DNA from: Prosthecobacter sp.
GTDB lineage: Bacteria; Verrucomicrobiota; Verrucomicrobiia; Verrucomicrobiales; Verrucomicrobiaceae
Assembly (NCBI GenBank): GCA_021733925.1
Contig: JAIPJY010000018.1
Coordinates: 54,912-118,911 of the forward strand
Reading direction: 5' to 3'
DNA: 64,000 bases
Shown here in pieces: positions 45,111 to 53,402 of the stretch. Both the position numbers and the translations under genes were made by a program. Under the pieces are notes generated by a model. It had not been told where the DNA came from. It ran no database searches and saw nothing but the letters and a program-made list of their open reading frames with translations. Position 1 is the stretch's first letter; every line of letters starts with the position of its first letter.

Positions 45111-46520
45111 TCAGTGGGAAGACCAGCCGCCGCCGAGTGCTTTGTAGAGCTGAATGCAGGCGTTTGCGCTTTGCGCAGTGGTGGTGACTTCCTGCTGCTC
45201 CAAAGTCAGAAGCGTACGCTGTGCATCGAGAGAGACGAGGAGATCGACCTGTCCGGCCTCATACTGCCAGGCGGCCAGCTTGACGGCTTCACGCGCCGCT
45301 GCAGAGGCGGTTTCGACGATGCGGTGCTGTTCGGCGTAGCGCCGCACGGCGGCGAGCGCGTTCTCCACTTCCGCGAGCGCGTTGAGCACGGTGGCCTCAT
45401 AAGCAATGAGCGCCTGCCTCTCGCGTGAACTCACCGCGCGGATGTTTTGACGAATGCGGCCTGCATCGATCACCGGCGTGGCAAGGCCGCCAAGCAGGCT
45501 GGCAATGGCTGATTCAGGCGAGAAGATGTGCCCCTGCTTCAAAGCCTCGATGCCAATGGAGCCAGTCAGGTTAAGCGAAGGCAGCCGCGCACGCCGTGCC
45601 GACTGTGTGCGTGCAAACGCCGCCTCCAGGACGTGCTCTGCGGCGCGAACGTCGGGCCGCTGGCGCAGAGCTTCGGCAGGGACACCGGTGGCCATGTCTG
45701 TCATCATTTCCGGCACGCGGTGTGGGGCGGCCAGTCGTGAATCAAGCGCGCCGGGCGTGCGACCCGAGAGCAAGGCAAGCTGGTTCTGGTTCTGGACAAC
45801 ACTCAGTTGCAAAGCGGGGATGGAAGCCCGTGCCTGCTCCAGCGTGCTGATGGAGCGCTGGGTGTCCAGCGCGTCACCAGTGCCTGCCTGCTCGCGCCAT
45901 TGGGTGAGCCGCACCGTATCACCTCGTGTGCCGAGACTGCGCCGCACGACGGCCAGTTGCCATTCCGCCGAGCGCAGGGCCACATAAGCGCTCGCAACAT
46001 CGGAGACGAGGGAGACCTGGGAGCCGTAAAAGTTTTCCGCGATCTGATTGAGGTCAGCCGTGGCTGCTTTGAGCGTCTGATATTGCTTCCCAAACAGATC
46101 CACCTGCCAGCTCATATCAAAAGAGGCTTTGTAGGATTCCGTGGTAAAGGTGGTGCCGATGGTGCGGCTCTGCGTGCGTGCGCCACGCCCGGATTGATTG
46201 GCGTATAGGGATGGCAGGAGGTTTGAAACCTCCCCGCCACGGCGTGCGCGGTACTCAGTGATTTTTTCCAACGCGGAGCGCACCGTGGGGCTGGATCGCA
46301 GTGCATCTGAGATCAGGCCATCCAGCACCGGATCATGAAAGCGCCGCCACCATGCGGCCAGCGCTGCGGGATCGAGCGGCCTGACTGTGGAAGAACCTTG
46401 CTGCCACTTTCCGGGCACAGGCACGGCATCCTCGGCCAGCTCGTGCGGACCTTTGCCGACACAGGAAGCGAGAATGAGCAGTGGTACTGCGAGGAGGATG
46501 CGGGTGCTGTTAAAGATCAT
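45111..46520 (-). CDS. TolC/NodT-family outer-membrane efflux lipoprotein
   Basis: 469 aa. A lipoprotein signal (LLAVPLLILASC) and the NodT features are present: WWRRFHDPVLDGLISDAL, a two-fold repeat of long helices with beta segments, QRPDVRAAEHVLEAAFARTQSARRARLPSLNLTGSIG near the middle and LVSLDAQRTLLTLEQQEV near the end. It forms the outer-membrane channel of the pump. It is the first gene of the operon; a palindromic site lies 98 bp upstream in the divergent promoter region. Confidence 0.92.
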   Translation of the reverse strand: MIFNSTRILLAVPLLILASCVGKGPHELAEDAVPVPGKWQQGSSTVRPLDPAALAAWWRRFHDPVLDGLISDALRSSPTVRSALEKITEYRARRGGEVSNLLPSLYANQSGRGARTQSRTIGTTFTTESYKASFDMSWQVDLFGKQYQTLKAATADLNQIAENFYGSQVSLVSDVASAYVALRSAEWQLAVVRRSLGTRGDTVRLTQWREQAGTGDALDTQRSISTLEQARASIPALQLSVVQNQNQLALLSGRTPGALDSRLAAPHRVPEMMTDMATGVPAEALRQRPDVRAAEHVLEAAFARTQSARRARLPSLNLTGSIGIEALKQGHIFSPESAIASLLGGLATPVIDAGRIRQNIRAVSSRERQALIAYEATVLNALAEVENALAAVRRYAEQHRIVETASAAAREAVKLAAWQYEAGQVDLLVSLDAQRTLLTLEQQEVTTTAQSANACIQLYKALGGGWSSH

Positions 46521-46618
46521 TCATCGTCTCCGGCAGAAAGACGGCACATAGGACATAGACTCCCGGTGTTCTGATGGCTTTGGAGCTGGCACCTTCGGCC
46601 CATGAATCAAGTTTGCCT

Positions 46619-46636
46619 ATGGGGCGTACACCCCAT
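46619..46636 (+). promoter_or_regulatory. Palindrome copy 6, divergent promoter region
   Basis: ATGGGGCGTACACCCCAT: 16 of 18 positions are symmetric. It lies between the TolC-like gene (98 bp from its start) and the stress-protein gene at 46703 (66 bp from its start), and could serve either or both. Confidence 0.6.
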
Positions 46637-46702
46637 CGCAAGAGAGGACGTTCGGCGTAAGGTGTGGTTGAGCAGGCGATCAAAAACGGCCTTGTAATAC
46701 TG

Positions 46703-47155
46703 ATGAAGACAGACACTCCTGCAGATGCCCTCGTGGTGGTATCCAAGTCCCATGACGAAGCCGAATCCTGTGCCCGGGAATTCAAGCGCAGTGTCTGTGA
46801 CATGAAGCAGCTCGCCTTCGTGGGGTGTGACCATACTACGGGAGTGCCTGTGGCGTGCTGCAGTAAGATGATGGGCCGCGTGAAGTGCTGGGGGGCTCTC
46901 GGAGCTTTCTGGGGCGGGGTCTGGGGATGGTTGTTTGGCTCCACGTTTTTTCAGAACGAGGGGATGGGTCCGCTGAAGGTGGCGGAGCCGCTGGTAGGTT
47001 GGATGGTGGGCGCGCTGGAAGGCGCTGTCATCGGTGGTGGTCTGATTGCCGTGTTGGCCTGCCTCTACAGCCTGAGCAGCAGGAAGAACGGCATCGTAAA
47101 GTGCGAAACGGCGCTGAAGCCGGATGATCATCGTGAAGGCCCACGGCAAGGCTGA
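46703..47155 (+). CDS. General-stress-type membrane protein, C-terminus apparently frameshifted
   Basis: 150 aa from the ATG at 46703. It matches a common bacterial stress-associated family with two Gly-rich hydrophobic segments: DMKQLAFVGCD, MGRVKCWGALGAFWGGVWGWLFGSTFF and PLVGWMVGALEGAVIGGGLIAVLACLYSL, then KCETALKPDD. Homologues continue with an IxxHG-type strand; here that sequence (IVKAHGKAEEHAG) is present in another frame from about 47130, while the actual frame gives HREGPRQG and stops. A small insertion or deletion near 47129 is likely, possibly harmless as only the last residues change. The convergent P-type ATPase ends 18 bp away. Confidence 0.7.
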   Translation: MKTDTPADALVVVSKSHDEAESCAREFKRSVCDMKQLAFVGCDHTTGVPVACCSKMMGRVKCWGALGAFWGGVWGWLFGSTFFQNEGMGPLKVAEPLVGWMVGALEGAVIGGGLIAVLACLYSLSSRKNGIVKCETALKPDDHREGPRQG

Positions 47156-47173
47156 GGAGCACGCCGGATGCTT

Positions 47174-49048
47174 TTATAGATCATGGATGACCTTCGGCGG
47201 GAAGGCTGCACGCAGGGCGTTGAGCACGGCGAGAATGTCGATGATCTCCTGCGCGATGGCTCCGCTGACGGGTGGGAGATGGCCGGTGGCGGCGAAGGCC
47301 ATGCCGATGAGGCTGAGAGCCATGCCGCCAACGGCGCTTTGCAGGGCGATGACTCGCATGCGACGGCTGATGTGCATGAACTCGTCCACTTTCTTGAGCG
47401 AGTTGTCCATGATGACGACTCCGGCGGCCTCAGCGGTGACGTCGCTGTTTTGGCCGATGGCCATGCCGACGGTGGCGGCCATCATGGCGGGGGCGTCGTT
47501 GATGCCGTCGCCCACGTAGAGTGTCTTGGCCTTGGCAGTTTCGGCACGGACGATGGCGAGTTTTTCCTCGGGGCTTTTTTGCGCGTGGACCTCGGTGATG
47601 CCGACTTGCTCCGCGAGGTAGCGAACTTCGGATTCGCGGTCGCCGGAGATGATCATGACACGATCAAAATGATGCTTTGGCGCGAGGTGATTAACGAAAC
47701 TGCGGCTCTCGGCGCGGGGCGCATCGCGGAAGCGCAAGGCGGCGGCGTAGTGGCCGTCAAGAACGACGACGCATTCCAGTCCGCCAGCGATGGGTGGAAG
47801 TTGATCGGTGCCGGGGAGCTTCTGCGGGATGAGTTTGTTGCGGCTGGTGATCTGGAGCTGATGACCGGAGACGGTTCCGAGCAGCCCTTGGCCGGGTTGC
47901 TCGCTGACGTCACTGGCTTCGGGCAAAGTGAGTCCCTGCTCCTTGGCGGCGGCGATGATGGCGCGTGAGAGAGGGTGCTTTGAGTATCGCTCCAGGCTGG
48001 CAACGAGGGTGAGCACTTCTTTTTGATCCAGGCCAGTGGCGATGAGCTGCTCGGTGAGCTTGGGCTCGCCGTAGGTGAGTGTGCCGGTCTTGTCAAAAAT
48101 GGCGGTGCGGCATCCGGCGATCTGTTCGAGCACGACGGGGCTTTTGACGATGATGGCGCGACGTGCGCAGAGCGAGATGGAGCTGATGATGGCGATGGGA
48201 ATGCCCAGCAGCAGCGGGCAGGGAGTGGCGATAACGAGCACGGCGAGAAAGCGCAGGGAATCGCCACTGAGAAACCAGGCGAGCAGGGCGACAACGAGCG
48301 CGACTGGCGTGTAGATGGCTCCGAGCTGGTCGCCGAGCCGCTGGAGCTGCGGGCGCTTGCTCTCGGACTCGCGCATGACTTCCATGATCTTCGCATAGCG
48401 TGAATCGGCTGCGAGTTTCGACGTTCGGATGGTCAGCGCGGTTTCGCCATTGACGGCACCGGAGATGACAGTGGAGCCGGTGGTCTTGGTGATCTGGAAT
48501 GGCTCGCCAGTGAGGTAGGACTCGTCCATGACGCCGTGGCCTTCGGTGACTTCGCCATCGGCGGGGCAAATCTCATGCGGGTAGATGACGAGTGTGTCGC
48601 CGACGGCGATCTCCGCCAAAGCGACATCCGTGATTTCTGCACCGGCTTTGCGGTGCGCTATAGAGGGCATGCGTTTCGCCAAAGCTGCGAGCACGGATGA
48701 TGCGCTGCGCAAGGCGTAGCTCTCCAATGCCTCGCCGCCTGCGAGCATGAGAACGATGATGGAGCCTGCGAGGTATTCGCCAAGCAAGACGGAGGTGATG
48801 ATGGAGACACCGCCGAGCAGGTCGGAGCCAAACTCGCGGTTCAGCAGCTTGCGCAGCAGATCGTAGAGCATCGGCAGCCCGCCGATGATGAGTGTGATGA
48901 GCAGCGGCAGGTGCTGCGCATTCAGCGATGCCTTGAGTGCAAATCGCAGCACGAGATGCGTGACAATGCCGATGAGGGCGAGCGCGGCGATCAGCGTCGG
49001 TTTTCGCTGCCAGAGCACTGAAAGGAGCGAAGGAGGGGCTTTGTCCAT
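47174..49048 (-). CDS. Heavy-metal-type P-type ATPase (TPC motif)
   Basis: 624 aa. P1B-like core: actuator TGEP near residue 175, membrane motif ATPCPLLLG near 273 (TPC in place of CPC), phosphorylation site DKTGTLTYGEP near 318, HP motif SKHPLS near 360 and hinge GDGINDAP near 520. There is no N-terminal metal-binding domain (no CxxC or His-rich stretch) and the protein starts directly with membrane spans. TPC-type P1B pumps are a minor, poorly defined subgroup, so the metal cannot be named. It is 10 bp downstream of the DUF2231-like gene and likely co-transcribed from the palindrome-bearing promoter. Confidence 0.87.
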   Translation of the reverse strand: MDKAPPSLLSVLWQRKPTLIAALALIGIVTHLVLRFALKASLNAQHLPLLITLIIGGLPMLYDLLRKLLNREFGSDLLGGVSIITSVLLGEYLAGSIIVLMLAGGEALESYALRSASSVLAALAKRMPSIAHRKAGAEITDVALAEIAVGDTLVIYPHEICPADGEVTEGHGVMDESYLTGEPFQITKTTGSTVISGAVNGETALTIRTSKLAADSRYAKIMEVMRESESKRPQLQRLGDQLGAIYTPVALVVALLAWFLSGDSLRFLAVLVIATPCPLLLGIPIAIISSISLCARRAIIVKSPVVLEQIAGCRTAIFDKTGTLTYGEPKLTEQLIATGLDQKEVLTLVASLERYSKHPLSRAIIAAAKEQGLTLPEASDVSEQPGQGLLGTVSGHQLQITSRNKLIPQKLPGTDQLPPIAGGLECVVVLDGHYAAALRFRDAPRAESRSFVNHLAPKHHFDRVMIISGDRESEVRYLAEQVGITEVHAQKSPEEKLAIVRAETAKAKTLYVGDGINDAPAMMAATVGMAIGQNSDVTAEAAGVVIMDNSLKKVDEFMHISRRMRVIALQSAVGGMALSLIGMAFAATGHLPPVSGAIAQEIIDILAVLNALRAAFPPKVIHDL

Positions 49049-49058
49049 GCACTAGGTA

Positions 49059-49538
49059 CTAGTCGAGGTCTTTGCTGACGGCAGTCGGTTTGATAGCGTC
49101 TGGCCTGATTTCTGTGTGTCGGATTTGGCCGCCCATGTTGGCCGTCCATGCCATCAAGCCGCTCACGGTGAATGAGGCAATCACCATCAGGGCTGCGAAC
49201 CAGGCTGGAACGGCTTTTCCGTGCCGCAGCGCGAGCAGTCCGATGAGCGCTATTAGACCCAGCACGCCGATGCTGGCAAATGCAACGCCAGCAGCTTCTT
49301 CATGCTGCTCGATGATCGATTCAGAAACACCCGGCAGCCCTTCAACACCCTCTTCAGCGGGTTCCCCCGTGAGGTCAACGGGGATGGTCATGAGTGCGAC
49401 GAGGACGAAGACGCCGAGTGCTGTTTTCTTCAGCTCGGTGCTCCTCTGCCAGATGCCGTAGGCGAGCAAGCCCAGGCCAAAGGCGGTGCCGAGAACGGGA
49501 ATGTGATTGAGGACGAGATGCAGGTGGTTGAGTGTCAT
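49059..49538 (-). CDS. DUF2231-like small membrane protein
   Basis: 159 aa with four hydrophobic spans (about 10-30, 38-55, 85-103, 112-131). The opening NHLHLVLNHIPVLGTAFGLGLLAYG resembles the DUF2231-type families whose early histidines may bind haem or metal. A loop GEPAEEGVEGLPGVSESIIEQHEEAA is exposed. It is the first gene of a pair with the P-type ATPase and has a palindromic site 41 bp upstream. Role unknown, possibly supporting the pump. Confidence 0.65.
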   Translation of the reverse strand: MTLNHLHLVLNHIPVLGTAFGLGLLAYGIWQRSTELKKTALGVFVLVALMTIPVDLTGEPAEEGVEGLPGVSESIIEQHEEAAGVAFASIGVLGLIALIGLLALRHGKAVPAWFAALMVIASFTVSGLMAWTANMGGQIRHTEIRPDAIKPTAVSKDLD

Positions 49539-49579
49539 GATGGATTAGATCAGCTTGCGGTGAGACGTTTCGTTTCAAC

Positions 49580-49597
49580 ATGGGGCGTACACCCCGG
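49580..49597 (-). promoter_or_regulatory. Palindrome copy 7, upstream of the DUF2231-like/P-type ATPase pair
   Basis: Plus strand ATGGGGCGTACACCCCGG; read toward the gene, CCGGGGTGTACGCCCCAT, 41 bp before the ATG at 49538. It sits in the gap behind the AI-2E transporter gene. Confidence 0.6.
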
Positions 49598-49626
49598 TGA
49601 TTTTTTCTTTGAGGCGATCTCCTCCT

Positions 49627-50685
49627 TCATTGGATTCCCAGCTTGTCATCAGACCGGCTGCGCCAGGTTTCCAGCAGCACGGTGGTGATGGTGAGCACCA
49701 CGGGCCCCAGGATGAGCCCGGCGGGACCGAAGAGCATCAGGCCACCCACCACGGAAATGAAGGCGAGCACGGTGTGCAGCTTGAGCAGATTGGCGACAAG
49801 GACGGGACGCAGGAGATTGTCAACCGTGCCAACGACGAGCATGCCCCAAAGGATCAAGATGAGGGCTTTCCCCCAACTGCCTTCCAGGGCTAGGAACAGC
49901 GCGGCGGGAGTCCACACCACGAAAGCGCCGAGCATGGGGACCACGGAGAGAATGGCCATCACCATGCCCCACAGCAGAGGAGCGGGCAAACCCAGCCACC
50001 AAAACATGAGCCCGCCCAAAAGTCCCTGAATGAGGGAAACAACCAGCGTGCCATAGACGGTCGCCCGAATGGTGTCACGAACGCGGAGAAAGAGCGTCTC
50101 CGTTTCCTCTCTGGAAAGCGGAGAGAGATGGTGCAGCGAGGCGAGTACGCCGCGCCGATCCCGCAAAAAGAAGAACAGCAAATAAAAGATGAGGCCAAAG
50201 CTGACCACCTGAATCATGGAGCCGCTGACAAAGGCCCCGGCTTTGGTGCTGAACCAGGTCGCGAGTGATTTCACCATGCCGGGCAGATCCAGTTCACGCT
50301 CGATCTTTTCGGCCACAGGTGCCAGACGCGGCTGCGCGTCGATGGCTCGCCGCCATTCGCCGGAGGCAACCTTGGTTTCGATGAGCTGAGCTCCCTGAGC
50401 GGCCTGGCCAACAAGGTTTTGACCGACAAAGACCACAGGGACAACGACGATGAATGCGATCACGACCACCGCGATCATGGCCGACAGGCCAGGATGACTG
50501 AGCTTCGACTCGAGCCATTTTTGAAACGGTGTGAAGAGCACGGACAGGGCAATCGCCCAGGTCAGTGCGGGCAAAAAAGGCTCCGCCAGCAAATAACAGA
50601 GGTTGATGCCTGTCACGATGGCGGCGATGAGCACGAGCGTCCGCAGCCGGAAGGCTTCGTGTGAATGCCAAGAGGGTGGAGTCAC
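49627..50685 (-). CDS. AI-2E family transporter (PerM/YdiK type)
   Basis: 352 aa, GTG start at 50685. Typical architecture: two spans near the N-terminus (LVLIAAIVTGINLCYLL; LTWAIALSVLFTPF), a third (AMIAVVVIAFIVVVPVVFVGQ), a large soluble part, then a cluster of spans with the family sequences TVYGTLVVSLIQGLLGGLMFWWLGLPAPLLWG and LVVGTVDNLLRPVLVANLLKLHTVLAFISVVGGLMLFGPAGLILGPV. Family members export signalling molecules or act as Na+/H+ antiporters; a specific substrate cannot be inferred. No palindromic site lies directly upstream of it. Confidence 0.9.
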   Translation of the reverse strand: MTPPSWHSHEAFRLRTLVLIAAIVTGINLCYLLAEPFLPALTWAIALSVLFTPFQKWLESKLSHPGLSAMIAVVVIAFIVVVPVVFVGQNLVGQAAQGAQLIETKVASGEWRRAIDAQPRLAPVAEKIERELDLPGMVKSLATWFSTKAGAFVSGSMIQVVSFGLIFYLLFFFLRDRRGVLASLHHLSPLSREETETLFLRVRDTIRATVYGTLVVSLIQGLLGGLMFWWLGLPAPLLWGMVMAILSVVPMLGAFVVWTPAALFLALEGSWGKALILILWGMLVVGTVDNLLRPVLVANLLKLHTVLAFISVVGGLMLFGPAGLILGPVVLTITTVLLETWRSRSDDKLGIQ

Positions 50686-50749
50686 GTTGCTAATCCTTCG
50701 TTTGTTTGGCCGCAGCCGCGGAGGGCATCAACGATCTGCACCTTGGGGA

Positions 50750-50962
50750 TCACGAGTCCTGAATGACGAATCCGACTTTGAGGGTGACCTGCCAGTGCTG
50801 CACCTGCCCCTTGTCGATGTTGCCTCGTGTTTCGGTGACCTGAAACCAGCTGAGCCCCTTGATGGTCTTGTGGGCACGCTTGAGCGCCTTGTTGACGGCA
50901 TCCTCAATGGTGGTGGTCGAGGTGCCGGTGAGTTCGATGATCTTGTAGACGTGGTCTTTCAT
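50750..50962 (-). CDS. Dodecin (flavin-binding)
   Basis: 70 aa from the ATG at 50962, the normal length. The sequence HVYKIIELTGTSTTTIEDAVNKALKRAHKTIKGLSWFQVTETRG...QVTLKVGF is a clear dodecin, including the Trp of the flavin-stacking site. Dodecins form dodecameric shells that store or buffer flavins. The ORF is open far upstream (to 51535) because a PEP-synthase fragment happens to be in frame; the ATG, and a palindromic site 36 bp before it, define the real gene. Confidence 0.92.
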   Translation of the reverse strand: MKDHVYKIIELTGTSTTTIEDAVNKALKRAHKTIKGLSWFQVTETRGNIDKGQVQHWQVTLKVGFVIQDS

Positions 50963-50998
50963 GGCGACAAATCTAGGCGCTGGAGGAGGCCTGCCGCG

Positions 50999-51016
50999 AT
51001 GGGGTGTACACCTACT
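50999..51016 (-). promoter_or_regulatory. Palindrome copy 8, upstream of dodecin
   Basis: Plus strand ATGGGGTGTACACCTACT; read toward dodecin, AGTAGGTGTACACCCCAT followed by CGC, 36 bp before the ATG. The site also marks the left border of the PEP-synthase fragment. Confidence 0.6.
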
Positions 51017-51049
51017 CCACGCGTCACTGGTGATGTCCCAGAAGTGCTG

Positions 51050-51535
51050 GCGGATAAGGGGCTTCTCCATCTCGGCCTGCACGCGCAGACCTTCGTCGAT
51101 AGTGCGGCAGAAGGGGATCATCACTTTGAGATTGGTGAGGCCCATGTCCTCCCGCACGCGGCGCACAGCCTGGCATTCGAGGGCGAATCCTGCCTGATAG
51201 CGCGGGTGGTAGTAGCGTGATGCCCCTCGAAATCCGATCATGGGGTTTTCTTCCACCGGCTCATAGGCTTTGCCGCCTATGAGGTTCGCATACTCGTTGG
51301 ATTTGAAGTCGCTGAGGCGCAGGATCACATCCTGCGGATAAAACGCCGCCGCCAGCATGGCCACACCTTGCGCGAGGCGATCGACGAAGAACTGCGGTTT
51401 GTCGGTGTAGGTGCTGGTGAGCTTTTCAATCTCGGCTTTGGCGGCCTGATCCGCGAGCTTGTCAAACTCCAGCAACGCGAGCGGATGCACCTTGGTGCGC
51501 GGGCGCCGCAGGTCTTTGATGTTGGTCTGCTGCAC
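51050..51535 (-). pseudogene. ppsA: Internal fragment of phosphoenolpyruvate synthase
   Basis: About 150 codons match the C-terminal TIM-barrel region of PEP synthase: KVHPLALLEFDKL, FFVDRLAQGVAMLAAAFYPQDVILRLSDFKSNEYANLIGG, YEPVEENPMIGFRGASRYYHPRY, LECQAVRRVREDMGLTNLKVMIPFCRT. These correspond to the conserved substrate-binding segments of the full enzyme, which is normally about 800 aa. Both ends are missing: the N-terminal ATP-binding and swivelling domains, and the last part of the barrel including the usual catalytic Cys region. The left boundary is placed by eye near 51050, where similarity ends after VQAEMEK. It is a non-functional remnant in frame with dodecin. Confidence 0.8.
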
Positions 51536-51559
51536 GTCAAAGGGGAGGCTGCCTTCATT

Positions 51560-53095
51560 ATGGGCACCGACGCGGAGTTCCTCATCAAGGCCAAGCTCGG
51601 TGAGGAAGCCGTGAGCCAGGAGACTCTGGCTGCGATGCTCGGTGAGCGCGGAGTGAAGCTGGCGGTGCTTATCCTCGACTGCTGCCGTGAGGTGCCAGAC
51701 CAGCGCTGGCTGGCCAGTGAAAATCGCACCCGTGGTCTGCGTGGCAGCGAAGCGCCTGCTCTGGCCCCGCCGCCCTACATTCTCATCGGTTTCGCGACCA
51801 GTTCAGGACGCCTGACCAATGATTCATTGCGCGAGACGGACGCCAATGGACCGCTCGTTGTCGCCCTGCAAAAGCACTGGAATGACGGATTGGAATTTGA
51901 TTCGTTGTGGAAAGCCGTGGCTCGTGATGTTTTCACCGCCTCTCGCAGCACGGAGCAAGGCCGGGCGGAACTACAGATGCCTTCGAAGTACGGGCAGACG
52001 ATTCATGATTTCTATTTTGTCACCACTCGGGCCAGTATCGCGCCGATCCAGCCCGCTGAGGAGCAGGCTAAAATGTCAGCGAAGACCGAAGTGCCTGCTG
52101 CGACGATTTCCGATGCCGATGGCAAACCAAAACCAGCCGCAGCAGTAAAGCCACCCGCCGCCAACGGCATCTGGGAAATTGTAAAAATTGACGAACGTGA
52201 CTACGTGTCGGCGGAGAGCATCCGCAACTTTTACGCCACAGTCTATGACTTTACGACCTTCCGCCTCCGCGAGGGGCAATTCTGGCTAGGCTCCGCCAAG
52301 CTCATCCTCAAGGCGGAAATTGGCTCGCATGAAATCCACATCAACAACATCAAATTACATCTCTGTTTTCCGATGGCAGAGCTCAGCGGCAGAGTATTTT
52401 TTTCACGCCTCGATTTGACCAAGGTGATCGACCCAGTGCTCTATCCCAGCCACATTCACAATGCTGAGTATTTTGACACGGTGGTCATTGACCCCGGTCA
52501 TGGGGGTAGTGATGCAGGCGCACGCGGAGCACATGGCGATGAGAAAGATCTGGCGCTTGCAATGGCGCTGTCTTTGCAAAAAGCGCTTATACAGCGCGAA
52601 TTTAAGGTGGTGTTGACGCGAACGACAGACACGTTTGTTTCTCAGGAAGATCGGGGAGGAACGGCAAATGCCACTGCCAAAAGCATCTTCATCAGCCTTC
52701 AGTTTAACTCGGGGGCCACCGAAGCGAGCGGCATCGAAACACTTGCTCTAACGCCGCAAAGTGCATCAGCCACGATGAGTCGCGATGGCAGTTACAACAG
52801 TAACGGCTTCAGGGGCAATCGACAGGACTCTGCCAACATTTCGCTCGCCGTAGCCGTTCACGCGAGCGTTATCAGCCGTTTTAAATTCATCGATCTCGGC
52901 ATCAAACGTGGAGAGATGACCATACTCCGTGACTGCGTCCATCCCAGCGTTCTCTTTAGAGGTGGTTTTGTCACTTACAAGGCTGAGGGTGAATTGGTAG
53001 CTTCCGACACCTATCGCCAACAGGTCTCTGCCGCCATTGGAGATGCGGTGTTGAACTATCGTAAAGCGCTCGAATCAGCGATGGCCAAAAAATAA
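51560..53095 (+). pseudogene. 5'-truncated caspase (C14) - N-acetylmuramoyl-L-alanine amidase fusion
   Basis: About 511 codons from the first plausible ATG. The frame is open upstream to 51368, but only as antisense of the ppsA fragment. It begins inside a caspase-like domain: TDAEFLIKAKLGEEAVSQETLAAMLGERGVKLAVLILDCCRE, with the catalytic Cys region, yet the preceding half with the catalytic His (GHG-type) is absent. A linker and an AMIN-like beta domain follow, then Amidase_3: DPGHGGSDAGA and the GDEKDL Glu are kept, but the usual His of SIHxN is Gln (SLQFNSG) and the catalytic Glu near the end is Arg (VLFRGGFVT). It is therefore probably inactive. The 3' half looks more AT-rich than its neighbours. 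Confidence 0.7.
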
Positions 53096-53402
53096 TAACA
53101 AAGCAAACTGGGACGCGTCCGGCCTGGATCATCAAGAATGTAAGGCTTTCTATGAGTGGCTCATAAAAAAGAGTGTGAGCCCACCCGTATCGGCCCCAAG
53201 ACCGCCTGTCGCCTGCACCTGCAAAAATTGAAAATGAAAGGGGCAGATTTTTCGGCATAAACTCCCCAGCGGAAAACTTCCGCCCCCTTGCAATTCGAGG
53301 CATGAAATGCTTCCTCTCTCCTCTGCGCTCAGTCTCACCATGCAGATTGTCTTTAAAAATGGATGGGATCACAGTGAATCACCGACTTCACCGCAACTCC
53401 GG
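53096..53402. other. Intergenic, nothing identified
   Basis: 307 bp between the caspase-amidase remnant and the convergent D-lactate dehydrogenase gene. Only short open frames without family resemblance are present; no hairpin with a T-run was found. Confidence 0.4.

Noticed and set aside
50750-51535. Single 261-aa PEP-synthase-dodecin fusion protein
   Set aside because: The join contains unrelated sequence and a promoter palindrome, and dodecin has its own ATG at the normal length.
51368-51559. N-terminal extension of the caspase-amidase gene
   Set aside because: This stretch is the antisense of the ppsA fragment; similarity to caspases begins only at about 51560.
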